Notes under the pieces: generated by a model
Database searches by the model: none
Seen by the model: only the letters and a program-made list of their open reading frames with translations
What the model was told of the DNA's origin: nothing
Translations under genes and position numbers: made by a program
Assembly (NCBI GenBank): GCA_002298125.1
Contig: DBMJ01000004.1
Coordinates: 47,211-111,210, forward strand
DNA from: Clostridium sp. UBA701
Lineage (GTDB): Bacteria > Bacillota > Clostridia > Clostridiales > Clostridiaceae
DNA: 64,000 nucleotides
Reading direction: 5' to 3'
Shown here: piece by piece, positions 1 to 8,624 of the stretch
Numbering within the stretch: position 1 is the stretch's first letter
Layout: every line of letters begins with the position of its first letter

Positions 1-1980
1 TTCCTTTGGAAAGCCTTCTTCAATTGCTCCTCTCATAAGCAGGGCTGCACTTTCACCAACACTTCTTCCTCTAAGATCTGCCTGCTCCCGTATTATTATT
101 TCATCACAATACTGAGCACTAATGCTGCCCAGCTCCAGAATATATCTATCCATTCTATCTCCAGCAGCGGCAATTATTGAAGTGAGCGCAGTTTTTTTCA
201 TTTCCCGGGCAATATTTAGTACCTCATGAAAGGCCTCGCTGTTGTGTCCATAATCTAGTATTACCTTGTATTCCCCAAAATCCAATATGTTTTGACGCCC
301 TGGATTTGTGTCAAGATCACAGCTTAAGCTTCTTAGCTCCCCTAGCATTAACTCCTTTTTCTCTGGGGCAAGCTTTAGTGCTGCCATAAGCGCATACATT
401 ATATTCATGGTATTTCCTTTAGACAGTCCTCCATGGGTAAAGGGTATCTCCTCTATCTTAATTAACCTCTCCTCTTTTTTATCTTTGCAGTGTACCACAT
501 ACCCATCCCTTAAGTACAGTATAGCTCCTCCCTTTTCTTCATGCCCCTTTAACATTTCATTTTTTTCTATGTCTATTAGTATAATATCCTCTACCTTCTT
601 ATACTTTAGAGCTTCTCTTAGTAAAAGCTCCTGAGCCTTAATTATAATTACTCCACCCTCACCCACAGCTTTAAAGAGCACTGCCTTTATTTTAGCTAAA
701 TCCTCTAAGTCTCTTATTCCTCCCATACCTATGTGATCCTCAGACAGGGAGGTTACTATTGCAGCATCAATGCTTTGAAAGGCTAAGCCCCTATTAAGTA
801 TTCCTCCTCTTGCGGTCTCAAATACTGCTGCCTCCACCTTAGGGTTTTTAAGAAGCTCCCTTGCACTAATATACCCTGTGGTGTCTCCGCTTCTTATTTT
901 CTCACCCTTTAAGTATATCCCCCCTGTGCTTGTAAGGCCTGTGTTATATCCCGCAGCTCTGAGCAGTCTTTCAGTAATTCGGGCTGTGGTGGTCTTTCCA
1001 TTGGTTCCGCTTACTGCCACCATGGGTATAGTCTTCGCAACACCTACAAGATAGTCTGCACAAGCAGACGCCAAGGCTTCTCGTAAAAAAGACTCCTTTA
1101 CCTCAATGTGAAAGATAGACCCTATGTTAAGGAGCCTGTACTCCCCCTCATATATAAAATCCATATAGCAAAATTCTATAGGAAAGTAACTATATATATC
1201 CTTGCAGAGCTTATATAGCTCCATATCCTTCTTCTGATTAATGACTTTTCCATGAACACAGTATACTCTTATAATATCCTTGCCCCTAAACACATAAACT
1301 CCTGCATAAAGCTTTAGCATATTATGGAGAAGCTTCTTAGCACAAGCTTCCTCTGTAGAGCAAAGTCTTAAATCCATGGATTTGTCCACAGGTATAAAGC
1401 ATAGCGCTTCCTTAGGATTAAAGTAAGTTTCAAGCTCCTTTTCATGAAATAGCAATCTACCCTCTGTAAGGGGAACTAAGCTTCCCTTAAGCTTATCCAT
1501 AACTGCATTAAGATCTCTGCTAAGCATAACGTTTGACATATTTTCAATGCTTTGATATTCCTCTCCAAGGATGACTAAATTGCAGCCATATCCCACTTGA
1601 TATAAGTCTCTAGCAAGCTCTATTACAGGGACATTCCTTCTTTCAAGCTCCTCTATTATATCCTTTAGCAGCCCTCCTCTTAAAAAGACTGCCCCCTTAT
1701 CAACTAGCTCCTTTACTTTTTCTCTATCCACTGCTAAATATCTTAATAGATATATGCTAAGCTCAGCATTATGATAGGTAACATTTACCTCAAAGCAGTC
1801 CTTATCCTGCACTAGTGCTATAAGCTGTTCTTGGTAACCATATATAGAGCATATTCTAAAGTACAGCTTTAGATATTGCACAATTTCCTTCTCACTGCCT
1901 TCTACAATGTTTACAGTTATTATTTGTTCCTCCTCTGTTATATTGTAGCCCTGGTATACCTTTAGTGAAGTAAGCTGCAT
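1..1980 (-). CDS. Cyanophycin synthetase-like Mur ligase, partial (3' end off window)
   Basis: Read directly from the minus strand: ATG at 1980 behind a GGTGAG-type ribosome binding site, then 660 codons open to the window edge, so the C-terminus is missing. The start (LKVYQGYNIT) resembles the N-terminal domain of cyanophycin synthetase CphA. A Mur-ligase P-loop (GTNGKTTT) sits at residues 325-332, followed by the CphA-type stretches SGDTTG and ETARGGIL and by NPGR at 559-562. CphA polymerises Asp and Arg using an ATP-grasp and a Mur-ligase site. Here only about 320 residues precede the P-loop, against nearly 500 in full CphA from memory, and I see no convincing complete ATP-grasp fold. It is therefore probably a CphA-related paralogue. 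A true cphA could lie just beyond position 1. Family assignment is sure; substrate is not. Confidence 0.85.
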   Translation of the reverse strand, partial: MQLTSLKVYQGYNITEEEQIITVNIVEGSEKEIVQYLKLYFRICSIYGYQEQLIALVQDKDCFEVNVTYHNAELSIYLLRYLAVDREKVKELVDKGAVFLRGGLLKDIIEELERRNVPVIELARDLYQVGYGCNLVILGEEYQSIENMSNVMLSRDLNAVMDKLKGSLVPLTEGRLLFHEKELETYFNPKEALCFIPVDKSMDLRLCSTEEACAKKLLHNMLKLYAGVYVFRGKDIIRVYCVHGKVINQKKDMELYKLCKDIYSYFPIEFCYMDFIYEGEYRLLNIGSIFHIEVKESFLREALASACADYLVGVAKTIPMVAVSGTNGKTTTARITERLLRAAGYNTGLTSTGGIYLKGEKIRSGDTTGYISARELLKNPKVEAAVFETARGGILNRGLAFQSIDAAIVTSLSEDHIGMGGIRDLEDLAKIKAVLFKAVGEGGVIIIKAQELLLREALKYKKVEDIILIDIEKNEMLKGHEEKGGAILYLRDGYVVHCKDKKEERLIKIEEIPFTHGGLSKGNTMNIMYALMAALKLAPEKKELMLGELRSLSCDLDTNPGRQNILDFGEYKVILDYGHNSEAFHEVLNIAREMKKTALTSIIAAAGDRMDRYILELGSISAQYCDEIIIREQADLRGRSVGESAALLMRGAIEEGFPKE

Positions 1981-2047
1981 TTTCTCACCACCATCACTTA
2001 ATCCTTATATTATGTTTCATTTTTATGTCTTAAATTATGCAAAAAAA

Positions 2048-2083
2048 TAGCAGGAAGAGAAAGCTTAGTTTTCTCTTCCTGCT
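2048..2083 (-). terminator. Rho-independent terminator after nrdG
   Basis: A 14-bp stem (AGCAGGAAGAGAAA at 2049-2062 with its complement at 2070-2083) has a short loop. On the minus strand it is followed by a run of seven T. It ends the nrdDG transcript before the CphA-like gene. Confidence 0.85.
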
Positions 2084-2099
2084 TAAGGCTTATATTATA

Positions 2100-2558
2100 T
2101 TATTTTAATTTGAGTACTCTTTGATTGCTAGAGCCTGCATATCTTGGTGCACCCTCCATGAGCTCCTCTAAAAATGGTCCATCCACCAGTACATCCACAT
2201 AGCTTAGCAGCTTATGCACATGAGGATTTGAGCTTTTTTTAAGTTCCTCAAGTACATATCCAGTATAGCACCACAAGCTTTTGCCATTTGCTTTTACCAG
2301 GGAAGCCAGCTCACACAAGGCTTCTGCCTGATCAAAGGGCTCCCCTCCTGAAAAGGTCACTCCCCGAGCTATACTATTTTTTTCTATAACATAATAGACC
2401 TTGCTCACCTCTACGCTGTCACCATAGCTTTTGCTTTGCATATCCTTGTTGTGGCATCCCCTGCAGTTATGGCTGCAGCCTGAAACAAACACCACAGTTC
2501 TAAGTCCTTCACCGTTTACAAGGGAATCTGGCAGCATTCCCGCCAACTGAAGCTTCAT
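2100..2558 (-). CDS. nrdG: Anaerobic ribonucleotide reductase-activating protein
   Basis: A radical-SAM activase that installs the glycyl radical on NrdD. The 152-residue length is typical. The CX3CX2C cluster motif is at Cys28, Cys32 and Cys35, and the SAM-binding GGEP motif is at 71-74. It starts 12 nt after the nrdD stop with a GGGGGAA ribosome binding site, so the two are one operon. It acts in the cytoplasm under anoxic conditions. The assignment is firm. Confidence 0.97.
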   Translation of the reverse strand: MKLQLAGMLPDSLVNGEGLRTVVFVSGCSHNCRGCHNKDMQSKSYGDSVEVSKVYYVIEKNSIARGVTFSGGEPFDQAEALCELASLVKANGKSLWCYTGYVLEELKKSSNPHVHKLLSYVDVLVDGPFLEELMEGAPRYAGSSNQRVLKLK

Positions 2559-2570
2559 TAAAATTCCCCC

Positions 2571-4682
2571 TTATAGCTTATAGATCTGGTTCTGTGTTAC
2601 ATGGGATACTCTATCCGTTCTTTCCGCCTGCTTTCCTGCTCCAAATCTTTCATCTAAGCTTAAGTAACCTGTTACCCTTGAAATTCCCTGGATATCATAG
2701 TTGCCGCAGGTAGGGCACTTCTTCTCTCCTGCATGAAGATATGTCCCACAAGGTCTGCAATATCTTATATGAAAGTTTATTCCAATATAGCTTATATTAG
2801 TTTCCTTGTAGGCATAGCTTAAAATATCCTCTATAACCTGAGGATCTGGATAATCATCCAGTTCTATATAGCTTATATGGCCAGCATTACATAGCTTATG
2901 ATAAGGGGCTTCTATATCTATCTTATCCTTTATGGATATGGGAAAGCCTACAGGTACATGGTAGCTGTTGGTGTAGTACTCCTTGTCTGTAACCCCTTTT
3001 ATCTTACCAAATATCTTCTGATCCTGAAGTATAAACCTTCCACTTAAGCCCTCTGCAGGAGTTGCATAGGTGCTCCAGTTTAGTCTGTCCTGGGCTGTGT
3101 ACCTATCTGTAACTGCTCTTATATGGGACACAATTCTAAGCCCAAGCTCTCTTGCTTCTTCACTCTCTCCATGATGCTTTCCCGTTAGTGCTATTAGAGT
3201 TTCTGCCAGACCAATAAAGCCTATGGACCAGGTACCCTGCTTTAAAATTGGTTCAATGGTATCCTCTGGGGATAAGTTTTCTGAGCCCTTCATCAAGCCC
3301 TGACCTGCTACAAAGGGCAGATCCTTTATTTTAAGCTTCTTAAGCACTGAGTATCTGTGCATTAGGGATTCCCTGGCCAGCTCTAGCTTTTCATCTAGCA
3401 GCTCAAAAAACTTGTTTTCATTACCCTTTGAGAGCAGCCCTATTCTAGGAAGGTTAACTGTGGTTGGAGCAATGTTTCCTCTTCCCTTGGTACCAGGCTC
3501 TCCATTTATATTTGACATTATGTAGGTTCTGCATCCCATGGTAGCAGGTACAATTCCCTCATCGTAATACTTCTTGTTAAAATCTGCATCTAGATTCATA
3601 AAGGTGGGGTTCATCCTCTTTGCTGCTACATTACAGGCGAGCTTAAAGAGATAGTAGTATGGATCATTAGGTTCCCTATTTACCCCGGCCTTAACTCTAA
3701 AGATTATGTTTGGGAATATTGGCTGTTCTCCCTTTCCAAGTCCCTTTTCATATTCCTTAAGGAAGATTTCACATACTAAGGCAGCATCCTTTGACTCTGG
3801 TATTCCTATGTTTATAGAACTGAAGGGTACCTGAGAGCCTGCCCTAGAATGCATGGTATTTAAATTGTATACTATACCCTGCATTGCCTGCCCTATATCC
3901 TTTAGAAGTCTCACCTCTATGAGCTTCTCCATTCTATCCTTTTCTACCCCTAATTCCGTAAGCTCCTTCCTGATTTCCACACGAGTGGGCTCCACAAATA
4001 TCCCCATGTCGTTATCAAAATCAGGGTGGGATTGTCCCCCAAACATGTCATTTTGGCTAGACTGTAGTAGTATGCAGGATAGCTCTGCTGCAGATTCTAT
4101 TCTCCTTGGCTTGTTGATAGTGCCATATCCAGTATTAAATCCATTCTCCAGCACCTCTCTGGTGGGAATATGTAAACAATTTGTAGTCAAATTGTAGCTG
4201 TCTAAATCATGATAGTATATGTCTCCATTTTCATGGGCCTTTGATAGATGCTTAGGCATCATTGCCAGATTGTGCCATTTGTTGGACTCACTGGCTATTC
4301 TAAGAAGCTTGGAGCTGAAGTTATTGCCTACATTGGCATTGTCCCTGTCAGTTTCAACTCCTATTTGTTCAATGGCCTTCATCAGGTCAGACTTAATCTC
4401 CCTTACCTTGGTTCTCTCTTGTCTATAATTTGAGTAGATTCCTCCGATAATTTCATAGTCACTTTCCATAAGGGTCTTTATCACTACATTTTGTACTTCC
4501 TCTACAGTGATATTCTCTTTTTCAAGAGACTCCAGAGCCTTAATAACCTTCTGGGTCAAATCAATGGCTTCACTTTCCTTAAATTGATATGCTATTTCCT
4601 CCGCGGCTTTTTTTATGGCGTTAGTGATCTTAATTGAGTTAAAATCCACTACCCTGCCATCCCTTTTCACAACATGTAGCAT
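2571..4682 (-). CDS. nrdD: Anaerobic ribonucleoside-triphosphate reductase (class III)
   Basis: Catalytic subunit that makes dNTPs from NTPs without oxygen. Residues 1 to about 90 form an ATP-cone (VVKRDGRVVDFNSIKI) for allosteric control. The large barrel domain follows. A zinc site is visible near the C-terminus (Cys642, Cys645, Cys656, Cys659). The glycyl-radical residue is Gly672 in RVTGYL. The length of 703 residues is normal. ATG at 4682 has a GGGGGT ribosome binding site. The gene is first in an operon with nrdG, behind a predicted promoter and NrdR box. Nothing looks degenerate. Confidence 0.98.
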   Translation of the reverse strand: MLHVVKRDGRVVDFNSIKITNAIKKAAEEIAYQFKESEAIDLTQKVIKALESLEKENITVEEVQNVVIKTLMESDYEIIGGIYSNYRQERTKVREIKSDLMKAIEQIGVETDRDNANVGNNFSSKLLRIASESNKWHNLAMMPKHLSKAHENGDIYYHDLDSYNLTTNCLHIPTREVLENGFNTGYGTINKPRRIESAAELSCILLQSSQNDMFGGQSHPDFDNDMGIFVEPTRVEIRKELTELGVEKDRMEKLIEVRLLKDIGQAMQGIVYNLNTMHSRAGSQVPFSSINIGIPESKDAALVCEIFLKEYEKGLGKGEQPIFPNIIFRVKAGVNREPNDPYYYLFKLACNVAAKRMNPTFMNLDADFNKKYYDEGIVPATMGCRTYIMSNINGEPGTKGRGNIAPTTVNLPRIGLLSKGNENKFFELLDEKLELARESLMHRYSVLKKLKIKDLPFVAGQGLMKGSENLSPEDTIEPILKQGTWSIGFIGLAETLIALTGKHHGESEEARELGLRIVSHIRAVTDRYTAQDRLNWSTYATPAEGLSGRFILQDQKIFGKIKGVTDKEYYTNSYHVPVGFPISIKDKIDIEAPYHKLCNAGHISYIELDDYPDPQVIEDILSYAYKETNISYIGINFHIRYCRPCGTYLHAGEKKCPTCGNYDIQGISRVTGYLSLDERFGAGKQAERTDRVSHVTQNQIYKL

Positions 4683-4698
4683 TCTTCAATACCCCCAG

Positions 4699-4714
4699 AC
4701 ACAATATATAGTTT
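4699..4714 (-). promoter_or_regulatory. Predicted NrdR box upstream of nrdD
   Basis: The plus strand reads ACACAATATATAGTTT, close to the near-palindromic NrdR operator ACACWATATATWGTGT. It lies 17 nt before the nrdD start, just downstream of the predicted transcription start, where a repressor would block transcription. NrdR boxes usually occur as pairs. I do not see a convincing second copy one helical spacing away, so confidence is moderate. No nrdR gene is in the window. Confidence 0.5.
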
Positions 4715-4725
4715 TAACCTTAATA

Positions 4726-4754
4726 AGTATAAACCAGAGAAAACTTTATGGCAA
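4726..4754 (-). promoter_or_regulatory. Predicted sigma-A promoter of nrdDG
   Basis: On the minus strand, TTGCCA (4754-4749) and TATACT (4731-4726) are separated by exactly 17 bp. The predicted transcription start is near 4719, just before the NrdR box. The rest of the 4683-4989 intergenic stretch holds only this and the divergent promoter. Confidence 0.55.
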
Positions 4755-4929
4755 ATATAATAATTGCTCTCTGGTGGTGAAAATAATAGATTTTTTGAAG
4801 CTAGTAAACTTAGCAGCTAATTTTAGCCTTTTTAGGAATTTGCATTTTTTCTCTTATGGTTTTTTACCTGCCCTAAAGAAAAATCATATTCTTATTATCG
4901 TAATGCATAGAAATAAAATAATAGAAAAG

Positions 4930-4958
4930 TTGTCATAGACAAATTTATTGGTCATAAT
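4930..4958 (+). promoter_or_regulatory. Predicted sigma-A promoter of the DUF3048 gene
   Basis: TTGTCA at 4930-4935 and CATAAT at 4953-4958 are separated by 17 bp, about 30 nt before the start codon. It is divergent from the nrdDG promoter. Confidence 0.45.
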
Positions 4959-4989
4959 TAAAATAAGATAAACATGAGGAGTGAAATTT

Positions 4990-6003
4990 ATGAAGCTTAG
5001 AAAAATAACTATACTTATGCTGCTTACGGCTCTTACTCTCTCTGGCTGCAGCAAGTTCAATTTAAATAACACCTCAGGACTTACCCCGGAGGTAAAAGAG
5101 ACCAACACCAAGGTAGAGCCTAAGAAATATTATGCCCCCTATACTGGCGTAGAGGTAGCCAAGGAGGTATTAGATAAGATACCCTACATGGCCATTATTG
5201 AGAACTCACAGGCTGCAAGGCCGCAGTCTGGCCTATATGCAGCGGATATGGTGTTTGAAACTCTAGCTGAGGGCGGTATACCTAGATTTATTGCTCTTTA
5301 TCAAAGTGAGGATTCTCAAAAGATAGGACCCATTCGTAGTGCTAGACCCTATTTTATAGATATTACTAGAGAGTATAACCTTCCCTTTGCTCACTGCGGC
5401 GGAAGTGAAGAGGCACTTCAGGCTATAAATCGTGATAAGCTCATGGGCATGAATGAATTCTATAACGGCAGCTTTTTTTGGAGGGACAAGGAGAGAATAG
5501 CGCCCCATAACCTTTATACCTCCTCAGAAAAGCTAAGGGCTCTTGTAAAGTCAAAGAATTATATCAAAACCCCTGAAAATAAACTTAGCTTCGATAAAAG
5601 CTATTGGGATAATGCTTCCCTTTCAGCAGCTAATGACATTGTTTTTAAGGTAAACAGCTCCTACAGTACTAGCTACAAATATGAAAATGGTAGCTATGTA
5701 AAATATATGGATAATAAACCCGCCTTAAACAAAGAGGACAGTTTGAGTCTAAAGGTTACAAATCTAGTGGTTCAGTATACTAGTATTGTACAGCGTGAAG
5801 ATGGCCGTCTTAATATCACACTGATTGGAGAGGGTAAGGGTGTGGTAATAAGCTGTGGGAAGTTAGTTAACATAAGATGGAAAAGAGCTGATTTAAATTC
5901 TCCTACAGAGCTTTTTGATGAAAAGGGAAATAAGGTTCCTCTAGCTCCAGGAAAAACTTGGTGGCATATTTATTCCACCAGCACAAAGATGGAGGCGAAG
6001 TAA
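4990..6003 (+). CDS. DUF3048 domain lipoprotein (YerB family)
   Basis: A secreted, membrane-anchored protein of unknown function. The N-terminus has a short basic stretch, a hydrophobic helix and a lipobox (LSGC, Cys20), so it should be lipidated after signal peptidase II cleavage. The body matches the two-part DUF3048 layout, with the stretches AIIENSQAARPQSGL and GPIRSARPYF in the first half and a C-terminal segment ending GKTWWHIY. I chose ATG 4990 because GGAGTGA lies 5 nt before it; the in-frame GTG at 4981 overlaps the ribosome binding site. Molecular role is unknown in the family. Confidence 0.9.
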   Translation: MKLRKITILMLLTALTLSGCSKFNLNNTSGLTPEVKETNTKVEPKKYYAPYTGVEVAKEVLDKIPYMAIIENSQAARPQSGLYAADMVFETLAEGGIPRFIALYQSEDSQKIGPIRSARPYFIDITREYNLPFAHCGGSEEALQAINRDKLMGMNEFYNGSFFWRDKERIAPHNLYTSSEKLRALVKSKNYIKTPENKLSFDKSYWDNASLSAANDIVFKVNSSYSTSYKYENGSYVKYMDNKPALNKEDSLSLKVTNLVVQYTSIVQREDGRLNITLIGEGKGVVISCGKLVNIRWKRADLNSPTELFDEKGNKVPLAPGKTWWHIYSTSTKMEAK

Positions 6004-6094
6004 AAAATTTTGCAACATCTAGAAGGGTTTTAAGTACAAATATAGAATAGTAATAAAAGTATAATTAAAACATATGCAAAAAGGTGGATAACTG

Positions 6095-7462
6095 ATGCAA
6101 AAGAATTACTCAAGAAAAATGGTCTATAAGGAAATTTTCACATTGGCTTGGCCTTCAATAACAGAACAATTGCTTATGATGATGGTGGGCATGGTGTCCA
6201 CCATTTTTGTGGGTAGAATTGGTAAGGACTACATTGCAGCCGTTGGAATGGTAAACATGCTTATCTTCTTTTTTCAGGCTGTATTTACTGGATTAGCTAC
6301 TGGCTCTACTGTTGTTATTGCAAGAATTATTGGAGAGGGTAATAAAAAAGGCGCCCGCATTGCCATGGTGCAATCTCTTATAATGAGCTTAGTTGCAGGT
6401 GCCTCCATTACTATTTTGGGTTACTTGTTAGCCTCTCCTCTACTTTCTCTATTCCTTGGCAGTGCAAATGTTGAAGTGTTAAACATAGGGCTCCACTATT
6501 TCAGCATTGTATTAATAGGACTGCCCTTTATGGTAGTGGACATGGTAATTGCAGGCTCCATGAGAGGTGCTGGAGACACAAAGACTCCCATGTATGTAAC
6601 AGGCGTGGTTAACATTATTAACATAGTGCTAAGCATAATTTTAGTGAACGGATTTGTAAATAATGGTCATACTATAATTCCAGCTCTTGGAGCAACAGGA
6701 GTGGCCATAGCTGTAACCACAGCCAGAGTGTGTGGTGGTGTCATTAGGCTATTGGTACTCTATTCCGGTCGCGGAAAGCTGTCTCTTTCACTTAAGGACA
6801 AGTTTAGCATAGAGAAGGAAACCATGACCAGAATATTAAAGATAGGAACTCCTGCCTTTATGGAACAGTTTGTAATGCAGGGTGGCTTTTTAATCATGCA
6901 GGTGCTGGTGATGTCTCTTGGAACCACCTCCGCTGCTGTGTATCAAATAGGAGTAAATGTTAATTCTATTGCCTTTATGCCCATCTTTGGCTTTGCAATT
7001 TCTGCCACCACCATGGTGGGGCAAGCTCTTGGCAGCAAGAATTATGACAGTGCAGAAATCTATGCTAAGGAAACCAACAATATCGCTATTGTGATAATTA
7101 CCCTTACTGGAGTGCTTATGTTCATTTTTGCTCGTCCACTAGCAATGCTATATAGCAAGGAAAGTGATGTAATAGAGCTTAGTATAAATGTAATAAGAAT
7201 TTTTGCAGTACTTGAGCCCTTTTTAGGTCTCATGAACGTCTGTGCAGGAGTGCTTAGAGCTGCAGGAGACATAATGTACATCATGGTTTCTGCTATTGTA
7301 GGACTTTGGCTCTTTAGGATATTTACTGCCTATACCCTAGTAAGAATAACAAACCTCGGTATATATGGAGTGATGATAGGGGTATGTTTGGATTTTGTTG
7401 TACGAGCAGCCATGTATGGTTTTAGAATGAAGGCTGGTAAATGGAAGTATTTGAAGGTGTAA
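6095..7462 (+). CDS. MATE family efflux transporter
   Basis: A twelve-helix cation-coupled multidrug or metabolite exporter of the MATE (MatE/NorM-DinF) family, 455 residues, normal length. Two homologous halves are visible: the first begins WPSITEQLLMMMVG, the second GTPAFMEQFVMQGG. AGDTKTPMY and AGDIMYIM are the matching loop motifs. ATG follows an AAAGGTGG ribosome binding site. It stands alone between the DUF3048 gene and a terminator. Substrate cannot be read from sequence. A second MATE gene is at 40.3-41.7 kb. Confidence 0.93.
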   Translation: MQKNYSRKMVYKEIFTLAWPSITEQLLMMMVGMVSTIFVGRIGKDYIAAVGMVNMLIFFFQAVFTGLATGSTVVIARIIGEGNKKGARIAMVQSLIMSLVAGASITILGYLLASPLLSLFLGSANVEVLNIGLHYFSIVLIGLPFMVVDMVIAGSMRGAGDTKTPMYVTGVVNIINIVLSIILVNGFVNNGHTIIPALGATGVAIAVTTARVCGGVIRLLVLYSGRGKLSLSLKDKFSIEKETMTRILKIGTPAFMEQFVMQGGFLIMQVLVMSLGTTSAAVYQIGVNVNSIAFMPIFGFAISATTMVGQALGSKNYDSAEIYAKETNNIAIVIITLTGVLMFIFARPLAMLYSKESDVIELSINVIRIFAVLEPFLGLMNVCAGVLRAAGDIMYIMVSAIVGLWLFRIFTAYTLVRITNLGIYGVMIGVCLDFVVRAAMYGFRMKAGKWKYLKV

Positions 7463-7476
7463 GCTTCAAAAAACTA

Positions 7477-7530
7477 AAGCACCGGTTAATTTTAGGGAAG
7501 GGATGCCTAAAATACCGGTGCTATTTTTTA
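7477..7530 (+). terminator. Terminator after the MATE gene
   Basis: AGCACCGGTTA (7478-7488) pairs with TACCGGTGCT (7513-7522) and is followed by a T run. It separates the MATE gene from the convergent ssb gene. Confidence 0.75.
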
Positions 7531-7545
7531 TTCTATAGGCGTTTT

Positions 7546-7884
7546 TTATACTACCTTATCCTCTGGTTTTCTTTCAACAAACTGAAACTCATCTGCAATT
7601 ACTTCAAATCTATACTTCTTATTGCCTTCCTTGTCTTCGTAGGCACTGGTGTGCAATCTTCCCGTGAGGCTAATCAACATGCCCTTTTTTAAGTAATCAC
7701 AGGCTACCTCTGCTTTTCTTCCCCAAACCACCACTGGAATAAAGTCAGCAATTCTTTCTCCCTCGCTATTTCTAAATGGTCTTTCTACTGCCAGCACAAA
7801 CTTTGCCAGTGTCTTCTCCTGTTCAGTAATATCCTTTCTCTCTGGATCCTTTACTAAACGTCCAACTAAAACAATCCTGTTCAT
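7546..7884 (-). CDS. ssb: Short single-stranded DNA-binding protein
   Basis: Binds single-stranded DNA through an OB fold. The family signatures MNRIVLVGRLVKDPE, VVVWGRKAEVA and SLTGRLHTSAYED are present in order. The protein has 112 residues and ends right after the OB fold (RKPEDKVV). The flexible linker and the acidic DxPF tail that recruits replication and repair partners in housekeeping SSB are missing. It is probably a secondary SSB, for repair or competence. It is a single gene with its own AGGC-type ribosome binding site. Confidence 0.92.
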   Translation of the reverse strand: MNRIVLVGRLVKDPERKDITEQEKTLAKFVLAVERPFRNSEGERIADFIPVVVWGRKAEVACDYLKKGMLISLTGRLHTSAYEDKEGNKKYRFEVIADEFQFVERKPEDKVV

Positions 7885-7977
7885 ACAAATGCCTCCAAAA
7901 CTTTTTTTCTATAATTGTATCCATATTTTTAATTTATAAACAAAGCTTTGGAAGAAAGTTAACTCTTTAATTATAGC

Positions 7978-8484
7978 TTAGCTATCCTTAGGTAATTTTT
8001 TTGCCTTATCCTCTATATATCCATATATTATATAAATAAACAGCAGTGAAAGAATTGGTATAAGTACATAGGGCCTTTTCAAAGCATTGCTTAAGTATCC
8101 CCCATAGGGTATTTTAAATAAATATTTCCCCACTATATCCACTTTATAAATTGGTTCATCATCTACATTGTTTGCGTCTCCTCTAGTAATTACTGTTTTG
8201 TCATCTATACTCATTACCCTGTGAGTTATAAGGATATTTCCCCTTCTGTAGGTCACTATATCCTTTGGCTTTAAGCTGTCAAATGGCACCTTTTTAATAA
8301 CAATCATATCTCCTGCCTTAACTACTGGGCTCATGCTTCCAGTTAAAACGTTCAGCAGCCTTGGTGCAGAAGTATTATCACTTCCTGACAGGCTGTTAAA
8401 TAAATTTATCCCAAAAAACCCAAGTAGAATAATTATAATGGCAATTAGAAATATGTTTATTATTTTACTCGCTATTTTTCTCAA
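7978..8484 (-). CDS. sipW: SipW-like signal peptidase I (S26B type)
   Basis: A membrane signal peptidase of the archaeal/ER type. One N-terminal membrane helix precedes GSMSP (Ser50 nucleophile), then ITHRV (His88, replacing the bacterial Lys), then RGDANNVDD (Asp103, Asp109). A second hydrophobic helix closes the C-terminus (YVLIPILSLLFIYIIYG). I set the start at TTG 8484 because GAGGTG is 6 nt upstream; the in-frame GTG at 8493 overlaps that ribosome binding site. In Bacillus, SipW processes TasA-type biofilm and camelysin proteins. No such substrate gene is adjacent here. Confidence 0.88.
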   Translation of the reverse strand: MRKIASKIINIFLIAIIIILLGFFGINLFNSLSGSDNTSAPRLLNVLTGSMSPVVKAGDMIVIKKVPFDSLKPKDIVTYRRGNILITHRVMSIDDKTVITRGDANNVDDEPIYKVDIVGKYLFKIPYGGYLSNALKRPYVLIPILSLLFIYIIYGYIEDKAKKLPKDS

Positions 8485-8624
8485 TTTCTTCACCTCAGTG
8501 TAATAATATGCATGGACATGGGTTTATACCATAATATATATCCATTAATTATTCAAATATACATAAAATGTAATTATGAAGGCAAAAAAATAAACGCCTC
8601 CTAGTAGACGTCTATTTTACATTA

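Noticed and set aside
308..634. 108-codon plus-strand open frame near the left edge
   Set aside because: It is the antisense shadow of the CphA-like gene, which is open throughout on the minus strand.
3853..4433. Plus-strand open frames opposite nrdD
   Set aside because: Shadows of a fully conserved enzyme gene; no ribosome binding sites or family matches.
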